Made by a program: the position numbers and the translations under genes
Notes under the pieces: model-generated
What the model saw: only the letters and a program-made list of their open reading frames with translations
Told to the model about the DNA's origin: nothing
The model's database searches: none
Assembly: GCA_009837445.1 (NCBI GenBank)
Contig: VXTM01000041.1
Location: 1 to 56,651 of the forward strand
Reading direction: 5' to 3'
DNA length: 56,651 nucleotides
DNA from: Acidimicrobiaceae bacterium
GTDB lineage: Bacteria > Actinomycetota > Acidimicrobiia > Acidimicrobiales > Aldehydirespiratoraceae
Shown here: in pieces, positions 1-10,003 of the stretch
Numbering within the stretch: the stretch's first letter is position 1
Layout: every line of letters begins with the position of its first letter

Positions 1-50
1 CCGATGGTACTTGGGTGGAGACGCCCTGGGAGAGTAGGACGCCGCCGGAT
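1..50 (+). rRNA. rrf: 5S ribosomal RNA, 3' end (partial)
   Basis: The window opens inside a 5S rRNA. The bases around 24-48 (GGGAGAGTAGGACGCCGCCG) match the conserved 3' end of bacterial 5S rRNA, which pairs with the 5' end of the molecule lying outside the window. A perfect intrinsic terminator follows at once, as expected for the last gene of a 16S-23S-5S operon. The exact 3' end is uncertain by a few bases. Confidence 0.85.
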
Positions 51-60
51 TTCGCTGATC

Positions 61-92
61 AGAAGGCCCCGCTCACCTCGGCGGGGCCTTCT
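61..92 (+). terminator. Intrinsic terminator of the rRNA operon
   Basis: AGAAGGCCCCGC (61-72) is the exact reverse complement of GCGGGGCCTTCT (81-92), with an 8-base loop. This 12-bp stem sits about 10 bases after the 5S 3' end. Its arms end in short A/T runs, so it could also serve the convergent gene at 100-705. Confidence 0.88.
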
Positions 93-99
93 GGCATTC

Positions 100-705
100 T
101 CAGGCCGGCAGCGTCGCCATGGCCTCGGTGAGGATCCGCCGGCTGCGATCGCCGAACTGCCCGGAAGCAGCCAGAGCCTGCGCCTGCCCGCGGCCGGCGT
201 CGCTCATCTTGGCGAGCGTCTTGGCCACTATCGAGGCCGCCTTGGCGTCGTCGGCCAGACGGGCGATCACCGGCTCGAGCTGGGTCTCGAGAAATGTCAG
301 GCTCACGGCGTCCTCGAAGGTCTGGACCTCGGGATCCGATCCCAGCCCCTTCTTGGACACGATCGCCGCGGCCCGGGCCGAGACCGAGCCGTCGAGGCCG
401 GCGTCGTCAGCCATGGCGATCAGGTCCCGGGCATGGCGTTGTCGTTGCGCCCGCCGCCACCGGAGGTAGCCGGCCCGGCCCGCCGGGTAGTCGGAGCGGG
501 GTAGTTCCCAGCGGCGGAGATGATGGGCCCGGGCTGCCAGCCTCAGAGCGTCCGTCGCCTGTGGCGCCAGCCGCACGACCCACTCCTCGGCCATCCGCCC
601 CTGCGCGAGGGCGAGCGGCACGCCGTGATGGTCGCGAGGATCATGGGAGTTGGCCAGGTCGATCGCTGCCCGGCACTCGTCCAGCCCGCCACCGCTGGAT
701 GTCAC
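100..705 (-). CDS. DUF4202 family protein
   Basis: A 201-aa protein resembling the DUF4202 family over its full length. Family-typical features are an N-terminal stretch with HDPRDHHGVPLALAQG (about 21-36), then RAAHHLRRWELPR-like residues (about 58-70) with several histidines, and a basic YLRWRRAQRQRH segment. The C-terminal half is Ala-rich and helical. No biochemical function is established for this family, and I propose none. The start is a GTG; a near-consensus -10 (TAGGTC) lies 6 bases upstream, so the mRNA may be leaderless. The gene converges on the rRNA terminator and diverges from the TPR gene. Confidence 0.75.
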   Translation of the reverse strand: MTSSGGGLDECRAAIDLANSHDPRDHHGVPLALAQGRMAEEWVVRLAPQATDALRLAARAHHLRRWELPRSDYPAGRAGYLRWRRAQRQRHARDLIAMADDAGLDGSVSARAAAIVSKKGLGSDPEVQTFEDAVSLTFLETQLEPVIARLADDAKAASIVAKTLAKMSDAGRGQAQALAASGQFGDRSRRILTEAMATLPA

Positions 706-840
706 GTCACCGACCTATCCATAGCCCAGCCGCTCAGCGTAGTAGCGGGACGAGGCCCACGAGGACGGGCCGTGGCGTTCGACCTCATCGGCGTGAGTGC
801 CGGCCGGATCGGTTGCGGCACCCCGGTTCCGGGCCGCCGG

Positions 841-846
841 TAGGCT
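841..846 (+). promoter_or_regulatory. Predicted -10 element (leaderless) for the TPR gene
   Basis: TAGGCT followed by 7 bases and the ATG at 854. This spacing would place the transcription start at or next to the start codon. No convincing -35 hexamer is visible. The same arrangement recurs before many genes here. Confidence 0.5.
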
Positions 847-853
847 CCGGACC

Positions 854-1561
854 ATGTCGCGCCCGCGCCGCAGGCCGGATGGGTCACCGCGGGCGCCGCG
901 GCCTCGCCAGCGGGTCCCGCTGCCGTCGGCGCCGCACGCCACGACCGATCCTCACGTAGAGCTGCGGCGCGTCCTGGGCCCCGAACGGGGCCGGAGCGCG
1001 GTGCGGCGTTTCGAGTCCGCGGCCAAGGCCTTCCGGGCCGAGCGGTTCAAGGAGGCCCTCCCGCTGCTGACTCGGCTGGTCCGGGACGCCCCCGACGTGG
1101 CCGATGTGCGGGAGCTCCACGGATTGGTGCTGTACCGCCTCGGCCGCTTCAAGGCGGCCATGGGCGAACTCGAGTACTTCCGGGAGTTGAGCGGATCGGT
1201 GGAGCAGCATCCCGTGCTGGCCGACTGCCACCGGGCCCTGGGCCGGTGGGCCGACGTGGAGGCGTTGTGGCGCGAGCTGGGAGCCGCGTCGCCGTCGGCC
1301 GAACTGGTGACCGAGGGGCGTCTCGTGCTGGCGGGCGCCAAGGCCGACAGGGGAGAGCTGCCGGCAGCCATCAAGGTGCTGGAGCAGGGCTGGAAGCTGC
1401 CGTCGCGGCCCCGCGACCACCACCTGCGGCGTGCCTACGCCCTGGCCGACCTGTACGAGAAGGCCGGTCGCTCACCCCGGGCCCGGGAGCTGTTCCGCTG
1501 GGTCGAGACCCACGACCCGCGCCTGGCCGACGTGTCCGAACGGGTCCGCGCCCTTAGCTGA
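854..1561 (+). CDS. Tetratricopeptide repeat protein
   Basis: A 235-aa cytosolic protein with no signal peptide or membrane helix. After a basic, disordered N-terminus (residues 1-35, rich in Arg/Pro), degenerate helix-turn-helix TPR units run to the C-terminus; for example [32 protein letters not shown] and [20 protein letters not shown] show the alternating small/large pattern of TPR helices. TPR proteins act as protein-protein scaffolds; no partner is indicated. The ATG at 854 is preferred over an upstream in-frame ATG at 797 because TAGGCT lies 7 bases before it and the upstream stretch does not look coding. Divergent from the DUF4202 gene. Confidence 0.72.
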   Translation: MSRPRRRPDGSPRAPRPRQRVPLPSAPHATTDPHVELRRVLGPERGRSAVRRFESAAKAFRAERFKEALPLLTRLVRDAPDVADVRELHGLVLYRLGRFKAAMGELEYFRELSGSVEQHPVLADCHRALGRWADVEALWRELGAASPSAELVTEGRLVLAGAKADRGELPAAIKVLEQGWKLPSRPRDHHLRRAYALADLYEKAGRSPRARELFRWVETHDPRLADVSERVRALS

Positions 1562-1650
1562 ACGGGGGCGCTACGGTTGGACCGCGCGGGCGCGGGCGGT
1601 CCGGGCGGGCCACGAGCGCACGCATCTCACCACTGATCAGGAGTTCCCCC

Positions 1651-2700
1651 GTGGACATTCACACACTGCTCGGCGACGCCGCCGATTCACTGCTCGAGCA
1701 CGAGTGCAAGACCTTCGAGCGCGAGTCCCTCACGCTGCCCGGTCCCGATTTCGTGGACCGTGTCCTGGTTGCCAGCGACCGCTCGCCGCAGGTGCTGCGC
1801 AGCATCCAGTCGATGTTCGGCAGCGGCCGGCTGGCCGGCACCGGCTACGTGTCGATCCTGCCCGTCGACCAGGGCATCGAGCATTCCGGCGCGGCCTCGT
1901 TCGCGCCCAACCCCGCCTACTTCGACCCGATGCGCATCGTAGAGCTGGCCATCGAGGGGGGATGCAACGCGGTGGCCACCACCTTCGGCGTGCTGGGGTT
2001 GGCGTCGCGCCGCTACGCCCACCGGATCCCGTTCATCGTAAAGCTCAACCACAACGAGCTGCTGAGCTATCCGGAGTCCTACGACCAGGTGATGTTCGGC
2101 TCGGTCGAGCAGGCCTGGGATCTCGGCGCGGCCGGCGTGGGTGCCACCATCTACTTCGGATCCGACAACGCCCGGCGTCAGATCGGCGAGGTGTCCGAGG
2201 CGTTCGCGGCCGCCCACGAGCTCGGCATGTTCACGGTGCTGTGGTGCTACCTGCGCAACCCGGCGTTCAAGGTGGACGGCACCGACTACCACGCCGCCGC
2301 CGACCTCACCGGGCAGGCCAACCACATGGGCGTCACCATCGAGGCCGACATCATCAAGCAGAAGCTGCCCGAGAGCAACGGCGGCTACCGGGCCGTCGGG
2401 TTCGGCAAGACCCACGACCTGGTGTACGACCAGCTGACCAGCGACCACCCGATCGACCTGTGCCGGTACCAGGTCGCCAACTGCTACATGGGCCGGGTCG
2501 GGCTGATCAACAGCGGTGGAGCGTCCTCAGGGGCCGGCGATCTGGCCGAGGCGGTCGCCACCGCGGTGATCAACAAGCGGGCCGGCGGCACCGGCCTGAT
2601 CTCGGGCCGCAAGGCCTTCCAGCGGCCCATGGCCTCCGGCGTCGAGCTGCTCAACGCCATCCAGGACGTGTACCTGGACCCCTCCATCACAGTCGCCTGA
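1651..2700 (+). CDS. fbaB: Class I fructose-bisphosphate aldolase (FbaB/DhnA type)
   Basis: A 349-aa enzyme, nearly the same length as E. coli FbaB and very similar along its whole length: [81 protein letters not shown] and [18 protein letters not shown] are family blocks. It cleaves fructose 1,6-bisphosphate to dihydroxyacetone phosphate and glyceraldehyde 3-phosphate through a lysine Schiff base; the lysine in ADIIKQK (about residue 236) is the likely nucleophile, by family knowledge. GTG start with a CAGGAG Shine-Dalgarno 8 bases upstream. TACGGT at 1572-1577 may be its -10, giving a leader of about 70 bases. Confidence 0.93.
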   Translation: MDIHTLLGDAADSLLEHECKTFERESLTLPGPDFVDRVLVASDRSPQVLRSIQSMFGSGRLAGTGYVSILPVDQGIEHSGAASFAPNPAYFDPMRIVELAIEGGCNAVATTFGVLGLASRRYAHRIPFIVKLNHNELLSYPESYDQVMFGSVEQAWDLGAAGVGATIYFGSDNARRQIGEVSEAFAAAHELGMFTVLWCYLRNPAFKVDGTDYHAAADLTGQANHMGVTIEADIIKQKLPESNGGYRAVGFGKTHDLVYDQLTSDHPIDLCRYQVANCYMGRVGLINSGGASSGAGDLAEAVATAVINKRAGGTGLISGRKAFQRPMASGVELLNAIQDVYLDPSITVA

Positions 2701-2873
2701 CCCCGAGCGGACCCGACACCTGGGGGATTGAACCAGAACCTGCAGATCAGGCAGCCGGAAGCCGTCGGCCGGAACGGTATACCGGCTAGGGTGACTGCCG
2801 CGGGCCGGACAGGGCGGGCTCTCATCGCGGGTCAATTCATCTGGTCGCCAATCGCGGGCGCAAAGGAGCATCA

Positions 2874-4756
2874 GTGACCAATATTGCCCAGCGGGCCGGC
2901 GAGGTCCGCAAGGCCGACGGGATCGTCCTTCGCTTCGCAGGTGACTCCGGCGACGGGATGCAGCTCACCGGCGACCGGTTCACCTCGGCCAGCGCCCTGT
3001 TCGGCAACGACCTGGCCACGCTGCCGGAGTTCCCGGCAGAGATCAGGGCCCCGGCCGGCACACTGGCCGGCGTCTCGTCGTTCCAGGTCCACATCTCGGA
3101 CCACGACATCACCACTCCCGGCGACGCCCCCACGGTTCTGGTGGCCATGAACCCGGCCGCGCTGAAGTCCGACCTGCCGCTGCTGCAGCCGGGCGGGACC
3201 GTGATCGTCAACTCCGACGCCTTCAACGAGCGCAACCTGTCCAAGGCCGGCTACGAGTCCGACCCTCTCACCGACGGCACCCTCGACGGCTACACGGTGG
3301 TCACCGCGCCGATGACCGATCTCACCAAGCGGGCCTGCCAGGACCTGGGGGTCAAGCCCCGGGACGCCGAACGCTCCAAGAACTTCTTCGCGCTGGGGCT
3401 GGTGTCCTGGCTCTACTCGCGTCCGGTCGAGCCCACCGTCGACTGGATCGACGGCAAGTTCGCCGGGCGTGACACCGTCATCGCGGCTAACAAGGCCGCC
3501 TTCGCGGCCGGCCACGCCTTCGGCGAGACCGCCGAACTGGGCGCCAGCCGGCTCATGGTCGCCCCTGCGGCGCTCGATCCCGGCACCTACACCAACATCA
3601 ACGGCAACACCGCGCTGTCGTGGGGGCTGATCGCCGCCTCCCAGCTGGCCGGGATACCGCTGTTCCTGGGGTCGTACCCGATCACGCCGGCCAGCGACAT
3701 CCTCCACGAACTCGCCCGCCACAAGAATTTCGGGGTCCGCACGCTGCAGGCCGAGGACGAGATCGCCGCGGTGGGCGCGGCTCTGGGCGCCGCCTACGGG
3801 GGCCACATCGGCGTCACCACCACCTCGGGTCCGGGCATGGCCCTCAAGGCCGAGACCGTGGGTCTGGCCGTCAGCCTCGAGCTGCCGCTGGTGGTGATCG
3901 ACATCCAGCGGGGCGGGCCGTCCACCGGCCTGCCCACCAAGACGGAGGCCGCCGACCTGCTGATGGCCATGTACGGCCGCCACGGCGAGGCGCCCCTGCC
4001 CATCGTCTCGGCCCAGAGCCCCTCCGACTGCTTCTTCGCGGCCATCGAGGCGGTCCGCATCGCGGTCGAGCACCGCACCCCGGTGATCCTGATGTCCGAC
4101 GGCTACCTGGCCAACAGCAGCGAGCCCTGGCGCATCCCAGACGTCGAGCAGCTCGGCTCCATAAACATCGAGTTCGCCTCGCGACCCAACCACGTCAACG
4201 ACGACGGCGAAGCCGTCTTCTGGCCGTTCCGGCGCGACGAGCGTCTGGTGCGGCCCTGGGCCATCCCCGGCACGCCCGATCTGATGCACCGCATCGGAGG
4301 CATCGAGAAGGAGGACGGCAGCGGCAACATCAGCTACGAGCCCGATAACCACCAAGCCATGGTGCGGCTGCGGGCCGAGCGGATCGCGCTGATCGCCCAC
4401 CACATCCCGCCGGTCGAGGTGATCGGCGATCCCGATGCGGATGTGGCTGTGGTGGGCTGGGGATCGACGTGGGGCGCCATCACCGGGGCCCGCCGGCGGC
4501 TCGAAGCGGCCGGCCACCGTCTGGCCCACATCCATCTGCGCCATCTGAACCCGCTGCCCGCCAATCTCGGCGAGCTGCTCTCGTCGTTCGAGCGGGTCGT
4601 CGTGCCCGAGATGAACATGGGCCAGCTGTGCCGGATGCTGCGGGCCGAGTACCTCGTCGACGCCAAGTCGGTGACCAAGGTGTCGGGCCAGCCCTTCACC
4701 GCCGCCGAGCTGGCGGAGGCGTTCTACCGGGAGATCGAGACCGTGGGAGCTGCCCG

Positions 4757-4760
<4 letters not shown>
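2874..4760 (+). CDS. korA: 2-oxoacid (2-oxoglutarate):ferredoxin oxidoreductase, gamma-alpha fusion subunit
   Basis: A 628-aa fusion of the gamma domain (about 15-205, starting with [16 protein letters not shown]) and the alpha, pyrimidine-binding domain (about 240-440, with [15 protein letters not shown] and [18 protein letters not shown]), followed by the C-terminal transketolase-like domain (about 500-620). With KorB it oxidatively decarboxylates a 2-oxoacid to an acyl-CoA and reduces ferredoxin. The layout matches the KorAB enzymes of actinobacteria, so 2-oxoglutarate is the favoured substrate; pyruvate cannot be excluded. GTG start at 2874 with AAAGGAG at 2862-2868. TAGGGT at 2787 may be the -10. 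The stop overlaps the korB start (ATGA). Confidence 0.9.
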
Positions 4761-5770
<1,010 letters not shown>

Positions 5771-5788
5771 GGGCCGCGGCAGCGGCTC

Positions 5789-6883
5789 ATGACACCCTCG
5801 AAGCCGGTCGGCGGCGCCGGGCAGAGCGCCACCGGGAGCGGGCGCAACACGAACGGCGCATCCGGGGGCGTGGGCCTGTCGGTGCGCCACCTCGTGAAGA
5901 CCTTCGAGGTGGGCGGGGGTTGGCTTGGCGGCGAGCGCGGCGAGGTCTCGGCAGTGGCCGGCGTGTCGTTCGACATCGGCACCGGCAAGACGCTGGGTCT
6001 GGTGGGGGAGTCGGGCTGCGGCAAGTCCACCACTGCCCGCTGCATCCTGCGGCTCATCGAGCCGACCTCCGGGGACGTCGTGCTGCAGCGCCGGATCGAT
6101 GGCGGCGAGGCCGAACGCATCGACGTCATGGCGGCCGACAAGGGTGAACTGCGCCGCCTCCGCCGCGACATGCAGATCGTCTTCCAGGACCCGTTCGCCT
6201 CGCTGAACCCCCGGATGTCGGTGGGTCAGGCGTTGCGGGAGCCGCTGGTGGTGCACACCTCGATGTCCAAGAACGAGCAGAACACCAGGGTGGCCGGACT
6301 GCTGCGCCTGGTCGGGCTCGACCCCAGGATCGTGGACCGCTATCCCCACGAGTTCTCCGGCGGTCAGCGCCAGCGCATCGGTGTGGCCCGGGCGCTGGCC
6401 TTCGACCCGGGCTTCCTCGTGCTCGACGAGCCGGTCTCAGCTCTCGACGTGTCGATTCAGGCCCAGGTCCTAAACCTGCTCGACGACCTGCAGGACGAGC
6501 TGGGCCTCACCTACCTGTTCATCGCCCACGACCTGGCCGTCGTGCGCCACGTCTGCGACGACATCGCGGTGATGTACCTGGGCAAGATCGTGGAGCGCAC
6601 CTCCACCGACAGGCTCTTCGACGAGTCGATGCACCCCTACACCCACGCCCTGCTCTCCGCGGTGCCGGTGCCCGATCCCGAGCAGGAGCGGGGCCGGCTG
6701 CGGATCCTGCTCGAGGGCGACGTCCCGAGCCCCCTGAACCCTCCGTCAGGATGCCGGTTCCACACCCGCTGCCATGTGGGCCGGGACCAGGAAGTGTGCA
6801 GGGTGACCGAGCCGCCGCTTGAGGAGGTCAGCGGAGGCCACTGGGTGGCCTGCCACTTCCCCGAGAAGCGCCGGGTCGTCTGA
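5789..6883 (+). CDS. Oligopeptide/dipeptide ABC transporter ATP-binding protein (OppF/DppF type), orphan
   Basis: A 364-aa ABC ATPase. Walker A GESGCGKST at about 72-80, Q-loop in VFQDPFASLNP, signature FSGGQRQRIGVARA at about 189, Walker B LVLDEPVSALD at about 210, and H-loop in FIAHDLAVV. The C-terminal oligopeptide-type extension ends with GCRFHTRC and further cysteines, a region that in some family members carries an Fe-S cluster. No permease, substrate-binding protein or OppD partner is in this window, so its transporter must lie elsewhere. It begins only 18 bases after korB. The first 30 residues are Gly/Ser-rich and poorly conserved, so a later start is possible. Confidence 0.85.
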   Translation: MTPSKPVGGAGQSATGSGRNTNGASGGVGLSVRHLVKTFEVGGGWLGGERGEVSAVAGVSFDIGTGKTLGLVGESGCGKSTTARCILRLIEPTSGDVVLQRRIDGGEAERIDVMAADKGELRRLRRDMQIVFQDPFASLNPRMSVGQALREPLVVHTSMSKNEQNTRVAGLLRLVGLDPRIVDRYPHEFSGGQRQRIGVARALAFDPGFLVLDEPVSALDVSIQAQVLNLLDDLQDELGLTYLFIAHDLAVVRHVCDDIAVMYLGKIVERTSTDRLFDESMHPYTHALLSAVPVPDPEQERGRLRILLEGDVPSPLNPPSGCRFHTRCHVGRDQEVCRVTEPPLEEVSGGHWVACHFPEKRRVV

Positions 6884-6884
6884 T

Positions 6885-7397
6885 CTAGGCGTCGAGGACC
6901 TGGAAGCCGGCCTCGGCGAGGTCAACAACGGGCGGCAGGGTGGACCACGGGAAGTTGATCCACAGGTCGGTACGCCTCCACACGTACTCGCAATTGACCA
7001 GCGAGTGCGACTTCTCGTACAGCACCGCCGAGCGCACCTCGGCCACCTCGTCGAGGCAGTAGTCCCGCACCAGCTTGAGGGTGTGGCCGGTGTCGGCCAC
7101 ATCGTCGGCGATAAGGACCTTGGACTGGCGGTGGTCGACCAGGTCGAGCTGCGGCGGCAGAACCACCGGCACCTCCAGGCGCTCGCCCACGCCGGTGTAG
7201 TACTCGCAGTTCATCACGTACACGTTCTTGACCGACAGCGCGTAGCCCAGTGATCCTGCGCAGAACAGCCCGCCCCGGGCGATGGCCAGGATCATGTCGG
7301 GCCGATACCCGTCGTCGGCGACCATCTGGGCCAGCTCGCGAACACCCTGCCCGTAGAGCGTCCAGTCCATCTCCTCGCGTGCCGGGTTGTCGTTCAC
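6885..7397 (-). CDS. Purine-type phosphoribosyltransferase
   Basis: A 170-aa PRTase-fold protein. The PRPP-binding loop is VLIADDVADTGHT (94-106), and AIARGGLFCAG (about 39-48) is the PPi-loop region. Size and sequence resemble the Gpt/COG2236 hypoxanthine-xanthine-guanine group, so the likely reaction is base + PRPP to nucleotide + PPi. The base specificity is not certain. GTG start preceded by AGGAGG. It is the last gene of a five-gene minus-strand run with purine hydroxylase and deaminase genes, 42 bases after the 8-oxoguanine deaminase, which supports purine salvage. It converges on the ABC ATPase with a 1-base gap. Confidence 0.8.
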   Translation of the reverse strand: MNDNPAREEMDWTLYGQGVRELAQMVADDGYRPDMILAIARGGLFCAGSLGYALSVKNVYVMNCEYYTGVGERLEVPVVLPPQLDLVDHRQSKVLIADDVADTGHTLKLVRDYCLDEVAEVRSAVLYEKSHSLVNCEYVWRRTDLWINFPWSTLPPVVDLAEAGFQVLDA

Positions 7398-7439
7398 GCC
7401 CGCCGTCCTCCTCGCTCGCGATCGGGTGCCGTAGTACTA

Positions 7440-8837
7440 CTACCTCGCGCCGGTTCCGGGTGGGATATTCGATTGCATGGCTACCGAGATGCGGCGGTGG
7501 TCGCGCAGCGTCTGCTCGGTGCCTGAGGCTCTCAGCTCGCCGTCCTCCACCACGAGGCGGCCGGCGACGATGGTGTGGCGTGCCGACACCGGCCCGCATC
7601 GCAGCCACGCCTCGATCGGGTCCGACCAGGCTCCCGCGAAGGCGATCCCGTCGAGGGGCCACACCGCGATGTCGCCGCAGGCCCCCACCGTCAGCTCGCC
7701 GATCTCCCCGGCCCGCCCCAGGCACGCGGCCCCACCCCGGGTGGCCATCTCCAGCGCCTCGCGGGCCGTGAAGAGCCCGTCCCGGCCGGCCTGGCCGTCG
7801 CGCAGGCGGGCCATCAGCATGGCGTTGCGGGCCTCGGTCCACATCGATCCCGAATCGGCCGATGCTGAGCCGTCCACTCCCAGTCCCACCGGCACCCCCG
7901 CGGCCCTCAGCTGCCGCACCGGGGCAAGCCCCGCCCCCAGGATCATGTTCGAGCTGGGGCAGTGGGCCACGCCGGTGCCCCAGCGTCCCAGACGTGAGAT
8001 CTCGGCCGGGTTGGGTTGCACGCAGTGGGCGATCCAGGAACGGTCCGAGCCCCACCCACAGTGCTCGAAGTAGTCCACCGGCCGCATCCCGAACGTCTCC
8101 AGGCAGAAGTCGTCCTCGCCGATGTCCTCGGCCAGGTGGGTGTGCAGCCGCACATCGAGGCGCTCAGCCAGCTCGGCGGTGGCCGTCATCAACTCGGTCG
8201 ACACCGAGAACGGCGAGCACGGCGCCAGCGCGACCCGCACCATCGCGTCGGGCGACCGGTCGTGGTGGGCGGCCACCAGGCGCTCGGACTCGGCCAGGAT
8301 CACGTCGTCGGTCTGCACGGTGGAGTCGGGGGGCAGGCCCCCGTCCTTCTCGCTGAGCGACATCGACCCCCGGGTGGGGTGGAAGCGCACCCCCAGGTCG
8401 GACGCCGCCGCGATCTCGGCCGAGATCAGGTCGCCGCCTCCGGCGGGATGGACATAGAGGTGGTCGGTGCTGGTGGTGCACCCGCTCAGAGCCAGCTCGG
8501 CCAGCCCAACCCAGGCCGAGACGTAGGCAGCCTCCTCGTCGAGGCGGGCCCACAGCGGGTACAGGGTCCGCAGCCAGTCGAACAGGTTGCCGTCGAGGGC
8601 CGGGCGGAAGGCCCGGGTGAGGTTCTGGTAGAGGTGGTGGTGGGTGTTGATGAGCCCCGGTGTCACCAGGCAGTCGGCGGCGTCAACGGTGCGGGCCGCA
8701 CCCTCGGGCTCGGTGCCGGCCGGTCCCACACCCGACACGAGACCGCCGGTGACGGCCACCCATCCGCCCGCGATCTCGGTGCGCTGAGCGTCCGTGGCCG
8801 CGACGAGCCGGGCGTTGCGGACGAGCAGGTCGGTCAC
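7440..8837 (-). CDS. 8-oxoguanine deaminase
   Basis: A 465-aa amidohydrolase that closely follows the Pseudomonas 8-oxoguanine deaminase family: GLINTHHHLYQNLTRA (first metal motif, His66-x-His68), LFDWLRTLYPLWARL, SGCTTSTDHLYVHPAG, RGSMSLSEKDGGLPP, ALAPCSPFSVS, HTHLAED, GMRPVDYFE, CPSSNMILGAG and GLGVDGSASADSG. The enzyme converts 8-oxoguanine to urate and ammonia in the cytosol with one divalent metal. I chose the GTG at 8837; an in-frame GTG at 8876 would put the start inside a palindromic intergenic repeat (8857-8903), so the upstream codons are probably not translated. The neighbours are purine-related genes on the same strand. Confidence 0.9.
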   Translation of the reverse strand: MTDLLVRNARLVAATDAQRTEIAGGWVAVTGGLVSGVGPAGTEPEGAARTVDAADCLVTPGLINTHHHLYQNLTRAFRPALDGNLFDWLRTLYPLWARLDEEAAYVSAWVGLAELALSGCTTSTDHLYVHPAGGGDLISAEIAAASDLGVRFHPTRGSMSLSEKDGGLPPDSTVQTDDVILAESERLVAAHHDRSPDAMVRVALAPCSPFSVSTELMTATAELAERLDVRLHTHLAEDIGEDDFCLETFGMRPVDYFEHCGWGSDRSWIAHCVQPNPAEISRLGRWGTGVAHCPSSNMILGAGLAPVRQLRAAGVPVGLGVDGSASADSGSMWTEARNAMLMARLRDGQAGRDGLFTAREALEMATRGGAACLGRAGEIGELTVGACGDIAVWPLDGIAFAGAWSDPIEAWLRCGPVSARHTIVAGRLVVEDGELRASGTEQTLRDHRRISVAMQSNIPPGTGAR

Positions 8838-8856
8838 TGTGTCAACTCGCTGGCGG

Positions 8857-8903
8857 GAATTGGCAGCGTCTTGCACGCATAGCGCTCATTGTGCTGCCAA
8901 TTC
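8857..8903. repeat. 47-bp intergenic palindromic repeat, copy A
   Basis: GAATTGGCAGC (8857-8867) is the exact reverse complement of GCTGCCAATTC (8893-8903), separated by a 25-base centre. About 40 of 47 positions match copy B at 26616-26662. It lies between two co-directional genes, 25 bases after the stop of the luciferase-like gene. There is no T-run, so it is not a standard terminator. Confidence 0.75.
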
Positions 8904-8928
8904 GAGGATGGGGCCCTTGGGTGGCGGG

Positions 8929-9951
8929 TTAGGTGCCGTCCCAGTCGGCGAATGCGTCGATCATCTGTTTGGCGTCCGGCCCGAGCGGGTACAGGATCGG
9001 GGTGGTGCAGCCGTTGTCGATGTAGTGGCGCACCTTGGCCCGGCATTCGTCGGCGGTGCCGGCCGCGCAGAGCAGCTGCACCACGTCGTCGGGCACCAGC
9101 TTCGAGGCCTCCTCGACCTGTTCGAGGGTGGCCGGCCAGGTCAGCACCGAGCCGACCTCGTCGAGCAGCGACTGTGACACGCCCGAGGCCTTCATGATGT
9201 GGGGCTGCTGGCCCAGGTACTGGGTGATCAGCATGCGTCCACCGTCGAGCGCCTCGGTCCGCTCGGCCTCGGAGTCGCCGGTGGCCATCGAGCACACGAT
9301 CAGCTGGGGCCGGTCGAGGTCGTTGACGGTGCGACCTACCCGGGCGGCGCCGGCGGCGAGATGCTCCATCGCACGGGCGTTGTACTGGGGCGACACCAGG
9401 TAGTTGAACACCACGCCGTCGGCGATCTCCCCGGTGAGCGCCATCATCTTGTCGCCGGTCGCGCCAACGTAGATGGGGACGTCCTTGGGGCGGCGCTCCT
9501 GCTGGACGTAGTCGAGCTCCACCCCGTCGAACTGCACGAACTCGCCCTGGTAGGTGACGGTCTGGTCGTTGAGGAGGCCCCTGCACGCCTCGACGATCTC
9601 GCGCATCGCCTTGAGCGGGCGAACCCTCCGCACGCCCACCTTCGACGCCAGCGGCTCCCACCAGGCGCCGATGCCCAGCAGTATCCGGCCCGGGGCCAGG
9701 TCGTCAAGGGTGGAGAACGTGGAGGCCAGCCGAGCCGGGTTGCGGGTCCAGCAGTCCACGACGCCGCTGCCGACCTTGATGGTGGAGGTGACCGCGGCGA
9801 TGGCCGCCATCGGCACCACCGCGTCGCGTACCAGCCGGGAGTCGGCCTGCCACACCGCGTCGAAGCCCCTCTCCTCGGCGTACTGGGACAGCTCCATCGA
9901 CTCCGCAAGGGTGTGGGCATCCTGGATGTAGAGGGCTGCTGGCTGGGTCAT
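8929..9951 (-). CDS. Luciferase-like (LLM class) flavin/F420-dependent oxidoreductase
   Basis: A 340-aa (beta/alpha)8 protein of the bacterial luciferase/Mer superfamily. Typical features are AEERGFDAVWQADSR (about 27-41), VGSGVVDCWTRNPARLAST, DDLAPGRILLGIGAWWEP and VPIYVGATGDKMMALTGEIADGV. Relatives use F420H2 or FMNH2 as hydride carrier; which one cannot be told from sequence alone. GAGGAGAC precedes the ATG at 9951, and an in-frame upstream extension to 10110 lacks coding character. It lies between ssnA (52-base gap) and the 8-oxoguanine deaminase, suggesting it oxidises or reduces a purine-derived compound; this is inference. Confidence 0.82.
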   Translation of the reverse strand: MTQPAALYIQDAHTLAESMELSQYAEERGFDAVWQADSRLVRDAVVPMAAIAAVTSTIKVGSGVVDCWTRNPARLASTFSTLDDLAPGRILLGIGAWWEPLASKVGVRRVRPLKAMREIVEACRGLLNDQTVTYQGEFVQFDGVELDYVQQERRPKDVPIYVGATGDKMMALTGEIADGVVFNYLVSPQYNARAMEHLAAGAARVGRTVNDLDRPQLIVCSMATGDSEAERTEALDGGRMLITQYLGQQPHIMKASGVSQSLLDEVGSVLTWPATLEQVEEASKLVPDDVVQLLCAAGTADECRAKVRHYIDNGCTTPILYPLGPDAKQMIDAFADWDGT

Positions 9952-10003
9952 GTCTCCTCCTCGTTCCGGCCGTCGTAGGGTGCCGGCACTGATTTCGGAT
10001 CTG

